Shown: positions 26,626 to 39,359, counted from the stretch's first letter. The stretch is DNA of 64,000 nucleotides from Paludibaculum fermentans (GCF_015277775.1 NZ_CP063849.1:3534001-3598000), one strand, 5' to 3'. Program-made: numbers and translations. Notes: a model not told the origin generated them from the letters alone.

Positions 26626-27567
26626 ATGAGTAATCTGCAGCCAACGGAATCAACGGCCCAGGAGTGCGCCGCCGCGGACTCGGCCCGCGTGCTGGAGACT
26701 TACCCGGCGCACGAGACCGATCTCGGCCACATGCGCATCCGCCGCATCCTGCCTGTTCGCCAGCGCCGCATGATCGGACCCTGGTGCTTCCTCGACCGCT
26801 ACGGCCCTCTCAGCTTCACCCACGAGAAGCCCATGGATGTCGCCCCGCATCCGCACATCGGCCTGCAGACCGTGTCCTGGCTGCTCTCCGGCGAGATCAT
26901 CCATCACGACAGCCTTGGCACGGAAGCCCTGCTGCGGCCCGGCCAACTGGGCGTGATGACCGCCGGCCGCGGCATCGCGCACACTGAGGAGACGCCCGTC
27001 GAGAACACCGGCCGCCTCAACGGAGTCCAACTCTGGGTCGCGCTGCCCGACGCCCATCGCAACGGACCGCCGGCGTTTGGCCACCATCCCACGCCGCCTG
27101 TGCTGGAGGAGCCCGGCGTGCTGGTGCACGTCATCCTGGGCGACTGGATGGGCCGTCATTCAGACGGGGCGGCCTACTCGCCCATGGTGGGGGCTGAACT
27201 CACCGTGCACCCGGGCCTGAGCACCGCCTTGCCGCTGCGCCCGGAGTACGAGCACGCCCTGGTCGTCCTCTCAGGCGATGCCGCCTTCGAAGGGCAATCT
27301 CTTCAGCCCGACACGCTCTACTATCTCGGAGCCCATCGCGGTGAGATGCAGCTCAGCACCCGCGCCGGCGCCCAGGTGCTGCTCATCGGCGGAGCGCCCT
27401 TCGGCGAAACCATCCTGATGTGGTGGAACTTTGTCGCCCGCAGCCAGGAGGAGATCGCCGCCGCCCGCGCCGACTGGGAGCAGCACGTGCGCTTCGAGGA
27501 CGTCCGCGCCTACCACGGTGCGCGCCTGCGGGCGCCGCAACTCATCGGCCGGCCCATCACCCGTTGA
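26626..27567 (+). CDS. Pirin-family protein (bicupin)
   Basis: 313 residues. The N-terminal cupin has the pirin metal site: H-P-H-P-H-I-G-L-Q-T (two His) with a third His in I-I-H-H-D-S and Glu/His in G-R-G-I-A-H-T-E-E. The C-terminal cupin lacks metal ligands, as in other pirins. Known relatives are iron-binding quercetinase-like or redox-related proteins; the substrate is not predictable. A GAGGTGAGG site precedes the ATG. Followed 31 bases later by a VOC-type gene. Confidence 0.92.
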   Translation: MSNLQPTESTAQECAAADSARVLETYPAHETDLGHMRIRRILPVRQRRMIGPWCFLDRYGPLSFTHEKPMDVAPHPHIGLQTVSWLLSGEIIHHDSLGTEALLRPGQLGVMTAGRGIAHTEETPVENTGRLNGVQLWVALPDAHRNGPPAFGHHPTPPVLEEPGVLVHVILGDWMGRHSDGAAYSPMVGAELTVHPGLSTALPLRPEYEHALVVLSGDAAFEGQSLQPDTLYYLGAHRGEMQLSTRAGAQVLLIGGAPFGETILMWWNFVARSQEEIAAARADWEQHVRFEDVRAYHGARLRAPQLIGRPITR

Positions 27568-27598
27568 ACCTTTGGGCCGCCGCACCCATCTAACAGGT

Positions 27599-28451
27599 GT
27601 GACCACAGCCCATAGCCCCATCGCGGCCGCGACGACGGTCGGAGCGGTCTCGTTGACAGTCGCTTCGCTCAGCCGGTCGGTCGATTTCTATACCACCCGG
27701 CTCGGCCTTCAACTGCTGAAGCAACAGGGGGACACGGCTCATCTCGGCGTGGGCGCGGAGGAACTGCTGGTGCTCCACGAAATTCCGGGCGCCCAGCGTG
27801 TGCCCCGCACCGCCGGCCTCTATCATTTCGCCATCCTGGTGCCTTCGCGCCGCGCCCTGGGTGCGGCCTTGAAGCATCTGGTCGACACCGGAGTCCCGCT
27901 GCAGGGCGCGGCCGACCATCTGGTGAGCGAGGCCATCTACCTGGCCGATCCCGAAGGCAACGGCATCGAGATCTATCGCGATCGCGACCGGGCCGAATGG
28001 ACCATTCAAGGCTCCGAGATCCAGATGGCGACCGACCCGCTGGATGCGCAAGGCGTGCTGGCCGCGGCCATCGGCGCGCCCACGGATCATGGCCTGGCGG
28101 AAGGCACACGCATGGGGCCACGTCCATCTGCATGTCGCCGACATCGCCGCCGCTGAGGCTTTCTACCGCGGGGTGCTCGGCTTCGACATCACCCTGCGCT
28201 ATGGCCATTCGGCCACCTTCCTGTCGGCCGGCGGCTACCATCACCACATCGCCGTGAACACCTGGGCCGGCGCCGGGGCGAAGCCGAATCCCGATGGGGC
28301 GCTGGGGCTGAAGGAATTCACCGTAGTGGTGCCCGATGCGTCCGAACTACGCAGAATCGCCGCCATCACCTCGCCGGTCGAGGACAATGGCGGCGACATC
28401 CTGGTGCGCGACCCGTCGGGCAACGCGCTGCGGATCAGGGCCGGCGCGTAA
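27599..28451 (+). pseudogene. VOC/glyoxalase-family dioxygenase-like gene, single-base frameshift
   Basis: Together the two frames form one CatE-like protein with two VOC modules. Frame 1 from GTG 27599 reads V-G-A-V-S-L-T-V-A-S-L-x-R-S-V-D-F-Y through A-E-G-T-R-M-G. The sequence then continues in the next frame as H-V-H-L-H-V-A-D-I-A-A-A-E-A-F-Y-R-G-V-L-G-F to I-R-A-G-A. The break is in TGGGGCCAC (28113-28121), where one G or C too many turns M-G-H-V-H-L-H into M-G-P-R-P-S. Metal ligands are in H-V-H-L-H and G-G-Y-H-H-H. It is either a real recent pseudogene or a sequencing error; both halves are otherwise well preserved. Confidence 0.85.
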
Positions 28452-28457
28452 GCGAAA

Positions 28458-29390
28458 TTACAGACCGCGCCACGGCTTGCTGTAGTGCGTGTTCCAGTCC
28501 ACGAGGTCGATATTCAGCAGGCGATGGCTCTGCTTCTTCGTGTCGGCCTCGACAATCAGGTAGGCATTCGGATCGTAGCGCGTGGCCGCGATCACCTGGT
28601 GCAGCGGCCCGTACGACCGGCCGAACTCGAACCAGCGGTGCCAGTGGCCCGACACCACCAGTTGCACCGTGTCCTTGTGCTTCTTCAGCAGCGGGTGCAG
28701 GCCGAAGTCGGCCTTCTCTCTGGGCGCCACAATCGATAGCGGGAAGTGGATGAACACAAACGTGGGCTTGCGGGCATCCAGCTTCGCTTCCAGCCAGGTC
28801 AACTGCTCTTCCCCCAGGCTGCCCACTTTCTTATCGTACTTGGCATGGCCCGGCTGCCAGGTCTCACCCAGGAAGTTGTTCAGGTGGATGAACTGGAAGC
28901 CCTTGTGGTCCACCGAGTAGTAGGGCTGCAGGCCCAGCTTGCGGCGGAACAGCTCGTGCGACACCGCGTGGGACACCTTCGGCACCCCGTAGTCGTGATT
29001 GCCGTAGCCCACGTGCACGGGCATCGTGAAGCCGTCGGTGATCGACTTCGCCACGTCAATGCGCGTCCTGTTCTGGAAATAGAAATCGACGTCCGGCGAG
29101 GGGTAGTTGTGGAAGTAGTCGCCCACCAGGAACGTCAGGTCCAGCTTGGGCTGCAGCTTGTTCAGGTAGTCGCGCGTCTGGGTGAGGCGCTCGGTTGTTT
29201 TGAAGATGGACTCGGTGTCTTCGGGGCTGCCTTCGGGGCCTTTGTAGAAGTCGTCAATGATGTGGGAGTCGGCGATGATGGCGAAATAGAACTTGCCGGA
29301 CCCCGGATCGGCGTCGAGCAGGCGGGGCGCGGCGAGGGACAGAAGTCCCCCGCCGGCTGCCTGCAGGAATTGCTTCCTGTGCATGGTCAT
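28458..29390 (-). CDS. Exported calcineurin-like metallophosphoesterase
   Basis: 310 residues with a Tat-like or Sec leader (R-K-Q-F-L-Q-A-A-G-G-G-L-L-S-L-A-A). All dinuclear-metal motifs are present: D-S-H (ADSHI), G-D (LVGDYF), G-N-H-D (YGNHDYG), H in F-I-H-F-P and G-H-W-H (SGHWHRW). It probably acts on a phosphoester in the periplasm; the substrate is unknown. It lies 11 bases from the end of the Oar-like receptor gene upstream on the same strand, so it may be co-transcribed and help use the imported substrate. Confidence 0.88.
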   Translation of the reverse strand: MTMHRKQFLQAAGGGLLSLAAPRLLDADPGSGKFYFAIIADSHIIDDFYKGPEGSPEDTESIFKTTERLTQTRDYLNKLQPKLDLTFLVGDYFHNYPSPDVDFYFQNRTRIDVAKSITDGFTMPVHVGYGNHDYGVPKVSHAVSHELFRRKLGLQPYYSVDHKGFQFIHLNNFLGETWQPGHAKYDKKVGSLGEEQLTWLEAKLDARKPTFVFIHFPLSIVAPREKADFGLHPLLKKHKDTVQLVVSGHWHRWFEFGRSYGPLHQVIAATRYDPNAYLIVEADTKKQSHRLLNIDLVDWNTHYSKPWRGL

Positions 29391-29401
29391 CGTGCGGGTC
29401 T

Positions 29402-32698
<3,297 letters not shown>

Positions 32699-32957
32699 GA
32701 TCAACAGAGAAAAGCCGGACTGCATGGTCATCGGAATTGAACGCGCGAAGCACACTTCGCACCCCGGACGACCTGAAGCCGCAACCAGGAATAGCAGCTC
32801 TTAGTGAATATTCGATGAATCCCCAGTCACATTCAGGTCGCGATTATGGAATCGTACCTCAGTTCCTGCACGGGGACCTAGAGGAAAGTTGCTATCCGGA
32901 GAGGCCGGCGGAAGATTCTACGGCCGTAACATTTACCCCTGGCGGGCGCCCTGAAGC

Positions 32958-34166
32958 TTACAGCAGCCGCCCGGATTTCGGGCCGGAGGCCTTCTTCGCC
33001 AACCGCGTGGCCCGCTTCTGAAGAGCCTCGCTATCTTCGATGACCTGCGCGGCGAGGGTCATCTCAAACGCCATGGCGAGGTTCTTTTCACGCCGTTCGT
33101 AGTGGATCGCCAGCCGCTCTAACGCCTTGGCCTGCCAGGGGTTGCGGATGGTGGAAAGCTCCGTCCAAACGGCCACGGCGGCATCGTGACGTTCCAGTTT
33201 GCGCTCCATGTCGGCGACATGCCAGAGCGTTTCGTAGAGCAGCGGCTCCTGCAGGGTCCGCTTCAGCGCCTGGCGCATGAGCATGAGGGCATCTTCGGCC
33301 CGCCCCTCATTGCGGAACCAGCGGGCCAGGGCGACCATCTCCGCGCCGGATGTCAGGCGCTGCGGCTCGCGGAACGCTACCGGCACGATGGCCGTGAGGC
33401 AGGCCAGCGAGAGGATGTCGACCGCGTTGTGCGAGATGACCGGCCGCAGCGGCGCGAAGTTGCCCGTCCGCAGATACTCGAAGTACAGATTCGGGATGAA
33501 CTGCCCATCGACGTCGCCGTGCCGCTCGACGCCCAGGATGCGCTGCTCCAGCTCCTGCAGGCGGCAGCTTTCCAGCGCCAGACGCCACAGCCGGCGGGCG
33601 GAGTAGAGCAGGTCGACGTGCTTCAGCCGGAGGAACGGCTCGCGAATCCGCAGCAGGCGGTAACGGGTCTCCAGCAGCGGCTGGTCAAACGAGCGGCCGT
33701 TGTAAGTGACCAGCAGGTCGAACTGGTCGAGGTATGCGGAGAGCGCCTTCAGCATCGACGGCTCCTCGCCGTGGTCGCGCATGAAGAACTGCTTCAAAAC
33801 AAAGCCGTTGGCGGTGATGCCGCCGACGCCCACCAGGAACGCGAACGCGCCGGAGCCGCCGGAGAGGCCACTGGTTTCCGTATCGAGAAAGGCCCAGCGC
33901 TCGGGCGGCACGGTGACGCCCTCTTCGTTCACCAGCGCGGCCAGCAGGTCCTGTGGCAGTTCGCTGAGCGCCCCGACGTCGGCCGTGCCGTGGCGATGGT
34001 GGGCCGGCCAGTGGCGGTCGATCTCCCAGTGCGTGCCGTCCTCGGTCCGGACTTCCACGCCGTCGGGCAGGGCGCGGGTCTCCGGCAGCGGCTCCGTCTG
34101 GTACCGCGCGTCGATCTTCTGGAGCCGGGCTCGCAGAATCTCGAGTTGGGCCTTCAGGGGATCCAT
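32958..34166 (-). CDS. YprB-type RNase H-like exonuclease with TPR-like tail
   Basis: 402 residues. The RNase_H_2 domain (about 85-255) has the DEDD exonuclease set: Asp95 and Glu97 in F-L-D-T-E-T-S-G, T-Y-N-G-R-S-F-D-Q-P-L-L-E-T-R in the middle, and H-N-A-V-D-I-L-S-L later. The C-terminal 130 residues are helical repeats (alternating A-L-x-x-L-A and L-W-H-V-A-D). Members are putative nucleases near DNA-repair helicases; substrate unproven. It ends eight bases from the polA stop, on the same strand, so a repair role is plausible. Confidence 0.85.
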   Translation of the reverse strand: MDPLKAQLEILRARLQKIDARYQTEPLPETRALPDGVEVRTEDGTHWEIDRHWPAHHRHGTADVGALSELPQDLLAALVNEEGVTVPPERWAFLDTETSGLSGGSGAFAFLVGVGGITANGFVLKQFFMRDHGEEPSMLKALSAYLDQFDLLVTYNGRSFDQPLLETRYRLLRIREPFLRLKHVDLLYSARRLWRLALESCRLQELEQRILGVERHGDVDGQFIPNLYFEYLRTGNFAPLRPVISHNAVDILSLACLTAIVPVAFREPQRLTSGAEMVALARWFRNEGRAEDALMLMRQALKRTLQEPLLYETLWHVADMERKLERHDAAVAVWTELSTIRNPWQAKALERLAIHYERREKNLAMAFEMTLAAQVIEDSEALQKRATRLAKKASGPKSGRLL

Positions 34167-34173
34167 GCGGACC

Positions 34174-36540
34174 TTACTTCGCGTCCCTCCAGTTGGAACC
34201 GTGGCCGGTCTCGACCAGCAGCGGAACCTTCAGCTTCACCACCGACTCCATGGTGGACTTCACCAGCCTGGTGGCCTCTTCGAGCTCGGACGGCGGGCAT
34301 TCCAGCACCAGTTCGTCGTGTACCTGCAGCAACATACGGGTCTGCAGCTTGCGCTTGGTGATCTCCGCATCGACGCGGATCATGGCCAGCTTGATCAGGT
34401 CGGCGGCCGTGCCCTGGAGGGGGGTGTTGACGGCGGTGCGTTCGGCAAACGAGCGGGCGTTGGGATTCTTGGCGGCAATATCCGGAATGGGGCGGCGCCG
34501 GCCGTCGAGCGTGAGAGTGTAGCCTCTTTGACGCACTTCGGCGATGGTCGCCTCGATCCACTTCTTCACTCCGGCATACATGTCGAAGTAGTTGCGAATG
34601 TAGCGATCGGCCTCGTCGCGTCCGATGCCCAGTTGTGCGGCCAGGCCGAAAGCAGTTTGCCCGTAGACGATGCCGAAGTTGACGGCCTTGGCGTTGCGGC
34701 GCATCTCGGGCGTGACCATCAGTTGGGGTACGCCAAAGACTTCCGAGGCCGTGCGGGTATGGATGTCTTCGTTGCGGCGGAAGGAGTCCACCAGCAGCGT
34801 ATCGCCCGAGTAGTGGGCCAGCAGGCGCAGCTCGATCTGGGAGTAGTCCGCGACCAGCATGGTCCAGCCGGGATCGGGCACGAAGGCGGCGCGGATCTCG
34901 CGGCCTAACTCCGTGCGAACAGGGATGTTCTGTAGGTTCGGATTGGACGAGGACAGGCGTCCGGTGGCGGCGCCGGCCGGGTTGAAAGTCGTGTGGAGGC
35001 GGTGGTCAGCGGGCGACAGCAGCATGGGGAGGGCGTCGACGTAGGTCCCCTTGAGCTTGGCCAACTGCCGGTATTCCAGGATCTTCTGGGCGATGGGGTG
35101 CTCCAGCGCCAGGGTTTCTAGGACATCGGCGGCGGTGGAGTAGGCCTTGGTCTTGCCGGTCTTGCCCTGCGTGGGCAGCTTCAGATCCTCGAACAGGATT
35201 TCGCCTAACTGCTTGGGCGAGTTGAGGTTGAATGGCTTGCCTGCGAGGCCGAAGATGTCGTCGGTGAGTTTGCCGATCTCGGCTTCCATGCGGTTGGACA
35301 GGGCCGAGAGCTGATCGGTCGCGACCAGGATGCCGGTGCGCTCCATGCGTGCCAGCACGGGTGCCAGCGGCAGGTCGAGTTCGTCGTAGAGCTTCCTCAG
35401 CTCAGGAGTGATCTGGGGCCGGAGCTTGGCGGCCAGCAGCTTGAGGGTCTCTTCCTGGGTGGCGCCGGGCCGCTCCAGGTAGCGCATCACCAGCGGCTCC
35501 AACTGGCAGGCGGACGGGTCTGCCAGGACGAGGAACGAGTATAAAAGGATGTCCTCGATGGGCGGATCGAGCGGCGGATTGCCGGCCGAGAGGTGCGCCT
35601 TGTAGTCGAAAACGACCGTGGAATCAAAGGCTTCGGCGGGCGTCTCCTCCACGGCGGGCGGCGCGTCGACGTTCAATTCCTTCAGGAAGCTGTAGAACTC
35701 GTACTCGCGGTAGAACTCGGCCAGCGTGGGCACGTCGGGCCCCTGGATGGCGAGGTCGTCCAGGTGGAACTCGAAGGGGGCTTCGGTCTCGATCGTGGCC
35801 AGCTTACGGCTGAAGAGGATCTGGTCACGGTTGTTGAGAAGGCTCTCGCGATAGGCCTTGCGGGTGACTTCGGGGGCCTTGTCGAGCAGGGATTGGAGCG
35901 AGCCGAACTGTTCCAGCAGCTGGACGGCGCCCTTGTCGCCGATGCCCGGCGCGCCCGGGATGTTGTCGACCGTGTCGCCCACCAGCGCCAGCAGGTCAGG
36001 GATCTGTTCCGGCGTCACGCCCTTGAATTCCTTGACCTTAGCCGGGTCGTACAGCGTGTCGTTCTTCATCGCGTCCAGCATCCGGACATGGTCGTTCACC
36101 AGTTGGAGCATGTCCTTGTCGGACGAGATGACCCAGACCTCCAGGTCCGGCGAGGCGGTCTTCCAGGCGACAGTGCCGATGATGTCGTCGGCTTCGTAGC
36201 CCTTCAATTTGAGGACCGGGATCCGCATGGCGCCCAGCATGCGTTCGATGGCGGGCAGTTGCTCGATGAGTTCCGGCGGAGTCTCGGTGCGGGTGGCTTT
36301 GTAGGCGGCGAAGGCCTCGTCGCGGAAGGTGGGGCCCTCAGACTCGTAGACGGCGGCCAGGTAGTCCGGCTGGTACTGCTTCACCAGTCGCCGCAGCATG
36401 TTGTGAAAGATATAGATGGCTTCAGTGGATGAGCCGCGCGAGTTGCGCATGGGCGGGGCGTTCATGCGCTGGCGGGCATGGAAGGCCCGGAAGATGAAGT
36501 TGAAGGAGTCGACGAGGAACAGCCGGGGCATGAGTTTCAT
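34174..36540 (-). CDS. polA: DNA polymerase I, with reduced proofreading domain
   Basis: 788 residues, shorter than E. coli Pol I (928). The N-terminal 5'-3' exonuclease (about 1-290) has D-S-F-N-F-I-F-R-A-F, G-Y-E-A-D-D-I-I-G-T and G-D-T-V-D-N-I-P-G-A. The polymerase domain has motif A (D-Y-S-Q-I-E-L-R-L-L-A-H), motif B (R-R-N-A-K-A-V-N-F-G-I-V-Y-G) and motif C (V-H-D-E-L-V). The 3'-5' exonuclease region between them is short (about 110 residues) and lacks the D-x-E and later Asp motifs, so it probably does not proofread. Start placed at M-K-L-M-P-R because GGGAG precedes it; an ATG three codons later is possible. Divergent from lpxC. Confidence 0.95.
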   Translation of the reverse strand: MKLMPRLFLVDSFNFIFRAFHARQRMNAPPMRNSRGSSTEAIYIFHNMLRRLVKQYQPDYLAAVYESEGPTFRDEAFAAYKATRTETPPELIEQLPAIERMLGAMRIPVLKLKGYEADDIIGTVAWKTASPDLEVWVISSDKDMLQLVNDHVRMLDAMKNDTLYDPAKVKEFKGVTPEQIPDLLALVGDTVDNIPGAPGIGDKGAVQLLEQFGSLQSLLDKAPEVTRKAYRESLLNNRDQILFSRKLATIETEAPFEFHLDDLAIQGPDVPTLAEFYREYEFYSFLKELNVDAPPAVEETPAEAFDSTVVFDYKAHLSAGNPPLDPPIEDILLYSFLVLADPSACQLEPLVMRYLERPGATQEETLKLLAAKLRPQITPELRKLYDELDLPLAPVLARMERTGILVATDQLSALSNRMEAEIGKLTDDIFGLAGKPFNLNSPKQLGEILFEDLKLPTQGKTGKTKAYSTAADVLETLALEHPIAQKILEYRQLAKLKGTYVDALPMLLSPADHRLHTTFNPAGAATGRLSSSNPNLQNIPVRTELGREIRAAFVPDPGWTMLVADYSQIELRLLAHYSGDTLLVDSFRRNEDIHTRTASEVFGVPQLMVTPEMRRNAKAVNFGIVYGQTAFGLAAQLGIGRDEADRYIRNYFDMYAGVKKWIEATIAEVRQRGYTLTLDGRRRPIPDIAAKNPNARSFAERTAVNTPLQGTAADLIKLAMIRVDAEITKRKLQTRMLLQVHDELVLECPPSELEEATRLVKSTMESVVKLKVPLLVETGHGSNWRDAK

Positions 36541-36604
36541 GATACTCCCAGGGGTGGGAATCCTAACCCAATCGTGGCATCCAGGCAACAGGAAAGAGGC
36601 CGAT

Positions 36605-36622
36605 TGTGGTCATATTACCACA
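36605..36622. promoter_or_regulatory. Palindrome in divergent polA/lpxC promoter region
   Basis: TGTGGT-CATATT-ACCACA is a perfect 6+6 inverted repeat with a 6-base spacer. It lies 65 bases after the polA start on one side and 62 before the lpxC ATG on the other. The surrounding sequence is AT-rich compared with the genome and fits a promoter region. The regulator is unknown. Confidence 0.5.
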
Positions 36623-36683
36623 TTCCAAAATTTGTAAATCGTGAGAGACAAAGTACTTACTGGCCGGTTTTAACTCTGTTAGG

Positions 36684-37592
36684 ATGAGACTGGAGTCGCA
36701 TTTGAAATTTGAGACCACTATCCAGCGCCCGGTGGCAGCTTCGGGCGTAGGGTTGCACAGCGGAGTTCCGGTGAACATCCGCATCGTGCCGGCATCGCCT
36801 GGAACGGGCATTGTCTTCCGCCGCACGGACCTGGACAACTTTGAGATTCCCGCCAGTTGGAAGTACGTTCAGCGGGTGAGCTACGCCACGAGCCTGATGC
36901 GGCAGGGCGTCCTGATCTCCACGACCGAGCATCTGCTCAGCACGCTGTACAGCATGGGCATCGACAACGCCTATGTGGAGATCGACAACCTGGAAGTACC
37001 CATCCTGGATGGCAGCGGGCTGCCGTTTGTGGAACTGCTGCGCGAGGCGGGCATCAAGCATTCCCGGCGGCGGCGGCGGTTCCTCAGCGTATTGCGGCCG
37101 GTGAGCCTGGAAGGCCCGGGCAAGCGCATCTCGATCCTGCCGGCCGACACATTCCAGCTGACCTGCCATGTCTACTTCAAGCATCCGATGGTGAGCGGGC
37201 AGTCGCTGGAGATGGAAGTGACCCCGGAGAACTACGCCCGGGAACTGGCTCCGGCCCGCACGTTCGGGTTCGCGCCCGAGCTCGACCAGATGCGGAACAT
37301 GGGCCTGATCCGCGGCGCCACGCTCGACAGCGCGGTGTGCTTTACGGATAACGACGTGATGAATCCGGGCGGACTGCGTTTCCCCGACGAGCCCTGCCGC
37401 CACAAGGCTCTGGATCTGATCGGCGACCTGGCCCTGATTGGGCGCTCGCTGCGCGGTCACGTCATCGCGGAGCGCGCAGGCCACGCCATGCACGTGGCGC
37501 TGGTGGCAAAGATTATGTCCGATCCGTCCCTGTATGAAATCGTCACCGGCGACGAGAATTCGATGAGCCTGGTGCACGCGTCGTCGTTCTGA
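36684..37592 (+). CDS. lpxC: UDP-3-O-acyl-N-acetylglucosamine deacetylase
   Basis: 302 residues, standard length. It catalyses the first committed, zinc-dependent step of lipid A synthesis in the cytoplasm. Zinc ligands and catalytic residues align: His83 in T-T-E-H-L-L-S, His240 and Asp244 in R-H-K-A-L-D-L-I-G-D, and His267 in E-R-A-G-H. Its presence confirms an LPS-making Gram-negative envelope. Single-base overlap with the next gene (TGATG). First gene of an envelope cluster with a phosphatidyltransferase, two membrane proteins and an MsbA-like flippase. Confidence 0.97.
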   Translation: MRLESHLKFETTIQRPVAASGVGLHSGVPVNIRIVPASPGTGIVFRRTDLDNFEIPASWKYVQRVSYATSLMRQGVLISTTEHLLSTLYSMGIDNAYVEIDNLEVPILDGSGLPFVELLREAGIKHSRRRRRFLSVLRPVSLEGPGKRISILPADTFQLTCHVYFKHPMVSGQSLEMEVTPENYARELAPARTFGFAPELDQMRNMGLIRGATLDSAVCFTDNDVMNPGGLRFPDEPCRHKALDLIGDLALIGRSLRGHVIAERAGHAMHVALVAKIMSDPSLYEIVTGDENSMSLVHASSF

Positions 37593-38131
37593 TGCGCTAT
37601 CTACCCAACACCATCACCATCCTTCGAATCCTGTTTACTCCTTTGATTGGCGTCTTTCTGGCGCGCCACGACGCCCGCGGCGCGTTTCCCCTGATGTTCG
37701 TGGCCGGCTTCTCGGACATGCTGGACGGCTATCTGGCGCGGCGCTTCCAGTGGCAGTCGAAGCTGGGTGGCATGCTGGATCCCATCGCCGACAAGGTGCT
37801 GGCGATTACGGTGTACCTGGGCCTGGCGTTCGGCGGGTCGATGCCCTGGTGGCTGGTGTGGCTGGTGCTGGGCCGCGACGCCCTGATCCTGCTGTTTTCG
37901 GCCGGCGCCCTACTTTTTACAAAGATCCGCGCACTGCCGCCCAGCATTTGGGGCAAGTTCAGCACTTTCTTCCAGTTAGGACTGGCGGGCTGGATCATCA
38001 TGGACTTGGCCTGGCCCGGTTATCCGCCACATTGGGTGATTACGTCGTTTCTTTGGCTCTCCGCGGCGGCCACAGTGGTGAGCGGGCTGCACTATATGTA
38101 CACCGGAGTCCGGTTGCTGCGCGAAGCTTAA
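37592..38131 (+). CDS. CDP-alcohol phosphatidyltransferase, PgsA-like
   Basis: 179 residues, multi-pass. The CDP-alcohol signature is intact: Asp42-x-x-Asp45-Gly46-x-x-Ala49-Arg50, Gly59, Asp63 and Asp67 (SDMLDGYLARRF...GGMLDPIADK), so the metal and CDP sites are complete. Size and sequence fit phosphatidylglycerophosphate synthase, which joins CDP-diacylglycerol and glycerol-3-phosphate. Overlaps lpxC by one base, hence coupled translation. A cardiolipin synthase of the same family is the main alternative. Confidence 0.85.
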   Translation: MRYLPNTITILRILFTPLIGVFLARHDARGAFPLMFVAGFSDMLDGYLARRFQWQSKLGGMLDPIADKVLAITVYLGLAFGGSMPWWLVWLVLGRDALILLFSAGALLFTKIRALPPSIWGKFSTFFQLGLAGWIIMDLAWPGYPPHWVITSFLWLSAAATVVSGLHYMYTGVRLLREA

Positions 38132-38179
38132 ATTGACGGCTCCGTCGCTGGGGTTTACGCTGGAAGTGTGGGGCAAGGC

Positions 38180-38731
38180 ATGATTCGGTTTACTCCGGCG
38201 CGTACCTACCTGACCGCGGCGGCAGTGGCTCTCGGGCTGGCTGCTTTCTCCGGTTGGTGCGCCCTCTCCTGGCTGCCGGCTGCTATCCCGGCGGTGCTAC
38301 TTCTGGCTAGCGCGCTTTTCGTGCTCTGGCTGGGCCTGCACCCGACGGTTGAGGTCACCGATACTCATCTCAAGTCCGGCAAGAAGCTCATCCCCTGGGC
38401 TTCGGTCCGGCGCATCGACCAGACCGGCTGGGTGGCCCCCATGGTGGTGGACCTCACGCTGGCCGATTCCGCCAAGATCCGGCTGATCTACCCTGGCGAG
38501 ACGGACAATGCGAACCAGTTGCTGCGGCTCATCCAGCAGCGCTCCACGCAGTCCCTGATCAATGGGGTGCCGCATAGCCAGATTTTCGGCGAAGCCGCCA
38601 AACCGCAGGCGCAGATGAAGGAGGCCATCCCTTCTCCGCATTATCCACTGCTGACTCCTGAAGACGAGGCGGAAGTGGAGCGCCTCTACCACAAGCTCCG
38701 GACGGCGGGCCGGCTCGATCCTGAAAAGTAA
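38180..38731 (+). CDS. Membrane protein of unknown function
   Basis: 183 residues from ATG 38180. Two hydrophobic helices (about 10-28 and 35-53) are followed by a soluble domain containing W-A-S-V-R-R-I-D-Q-T-G-W-V-A-P-M-V-V-D-L-T-L, a PH-like strand pattern. The C-terminal part is charged (E-A-E-V-E-R-L-Y-H-K-L-R). The GTG at 38168 would add four residues. Lies in a co-directional run from lpxC to the ABC transporter. Function unknown. Confidence 0.7.
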   Translation: MIRFTPARTYLTAAAVALGLAAFSGWCALSWLPAAIPAVLLLASALFVLWLGLHPTVEVTDTHLKSGKKLIPWASVRRIDQTGWVAPMVVDLTLADSAKIRLIYPGETDNANQLLRLIQQRSTQSLINGVPHSQIFGEAAKPQAQMKEAIPSPHYPLLTPEDEAEVERLYHKLRTAGRLDPEK

Positions 38732-38737
38732 GCGGGC

Positions 38738-39355
38738 ATGTTCTACCCGCATGGCCGCCGCCGTGGATTCGCCTATCTCCCCCTGCTTGCCTTTCTGGCC
38801 ATCTGCGGCCTGATCTGGTGGCAGCGTGCGGCGATTCTCGGCTCCCTGGCCTCCTTCCTGGACGTGGGCGAACCACCCCAGAAGGCCGAGGCCGCTGTGG
38901 TGCTGGCGGGCGGCTGGCATGGCGAGCGGGTGCTGCGCGCCGGGCAACTGGTGAAAGAGGGCTTCGTGCCGCTGATACTGCTGAGCGGGCCCATCTCTTC
39001 CTTTGGCGAGAACGAATGCGGACCGGCCACCCACTTCGCGGTGAAACAGGGCTTCAACGAGGCCTGGTTCCAGTGCATCCCCAACACCAGTACGTCGACC
39101 AGGGAAGAAGCCCAGGCCGTGCTGAGTGATGTGGCCCGCCGCGGCCTGAAGAAGATCCTGATCGTCAGCGTGGCCAGCCATCTGAGACGGGCTCGCGGCA
39201 TCTACCGCCAGCAGGCTCCGCAGGGGCTGGAGATGATCTTCGTGGCGGCCGATCCGCCCGGCTACCGGCTGCGCGAGTGGTACCTGTCGCGCGAGGGACG
39301 GAAAGAGATCTTCCTGGAGTGGACGAAGGTAGTCACGTCCCCCTTCGGTATCTAA
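38738..39355 (+). CDS. YdcF/ElyC-like DUF218 protein
   Basis: 205 residues with one N-terminal helix (about 13-28). The DUF218 fold has A-A-V-V-L-A-G-G-W-H-G-E-R-V-L-R-A-G-Q-L, P-L-I-L-L-S-G, the central E-E-A-Q-A-V (STREEAQA) and V-S-V-A-S-H-L-R-R-A. ElyC, a relative, affects lipid carrier use in envelope synthesis; the enzyme activity is undefined. Six bases after the preceding gene and five before the ABC transporter, so clearly one operon with them. Confidence 0.85.
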   Translation: MFYPHGRRRGFAYLPLLAFLAICGLIWWQRAAILGSLASFLDVGEPPQKAEAAVVLAGGWHGERVLRAGQLVKEGFVPLILLSGPISSFGENECGPATHFAVKQGFNEAWFQCIPNTSTSTREEAQAVLSDVARRGLKKILIVSVASHLRRARGIYRQQAPQGLEMIFVAADPPGYRLREWYLSREGRKEIFLEWTKVVTSPFGI

Positions 39356-39359
39356 GCGG

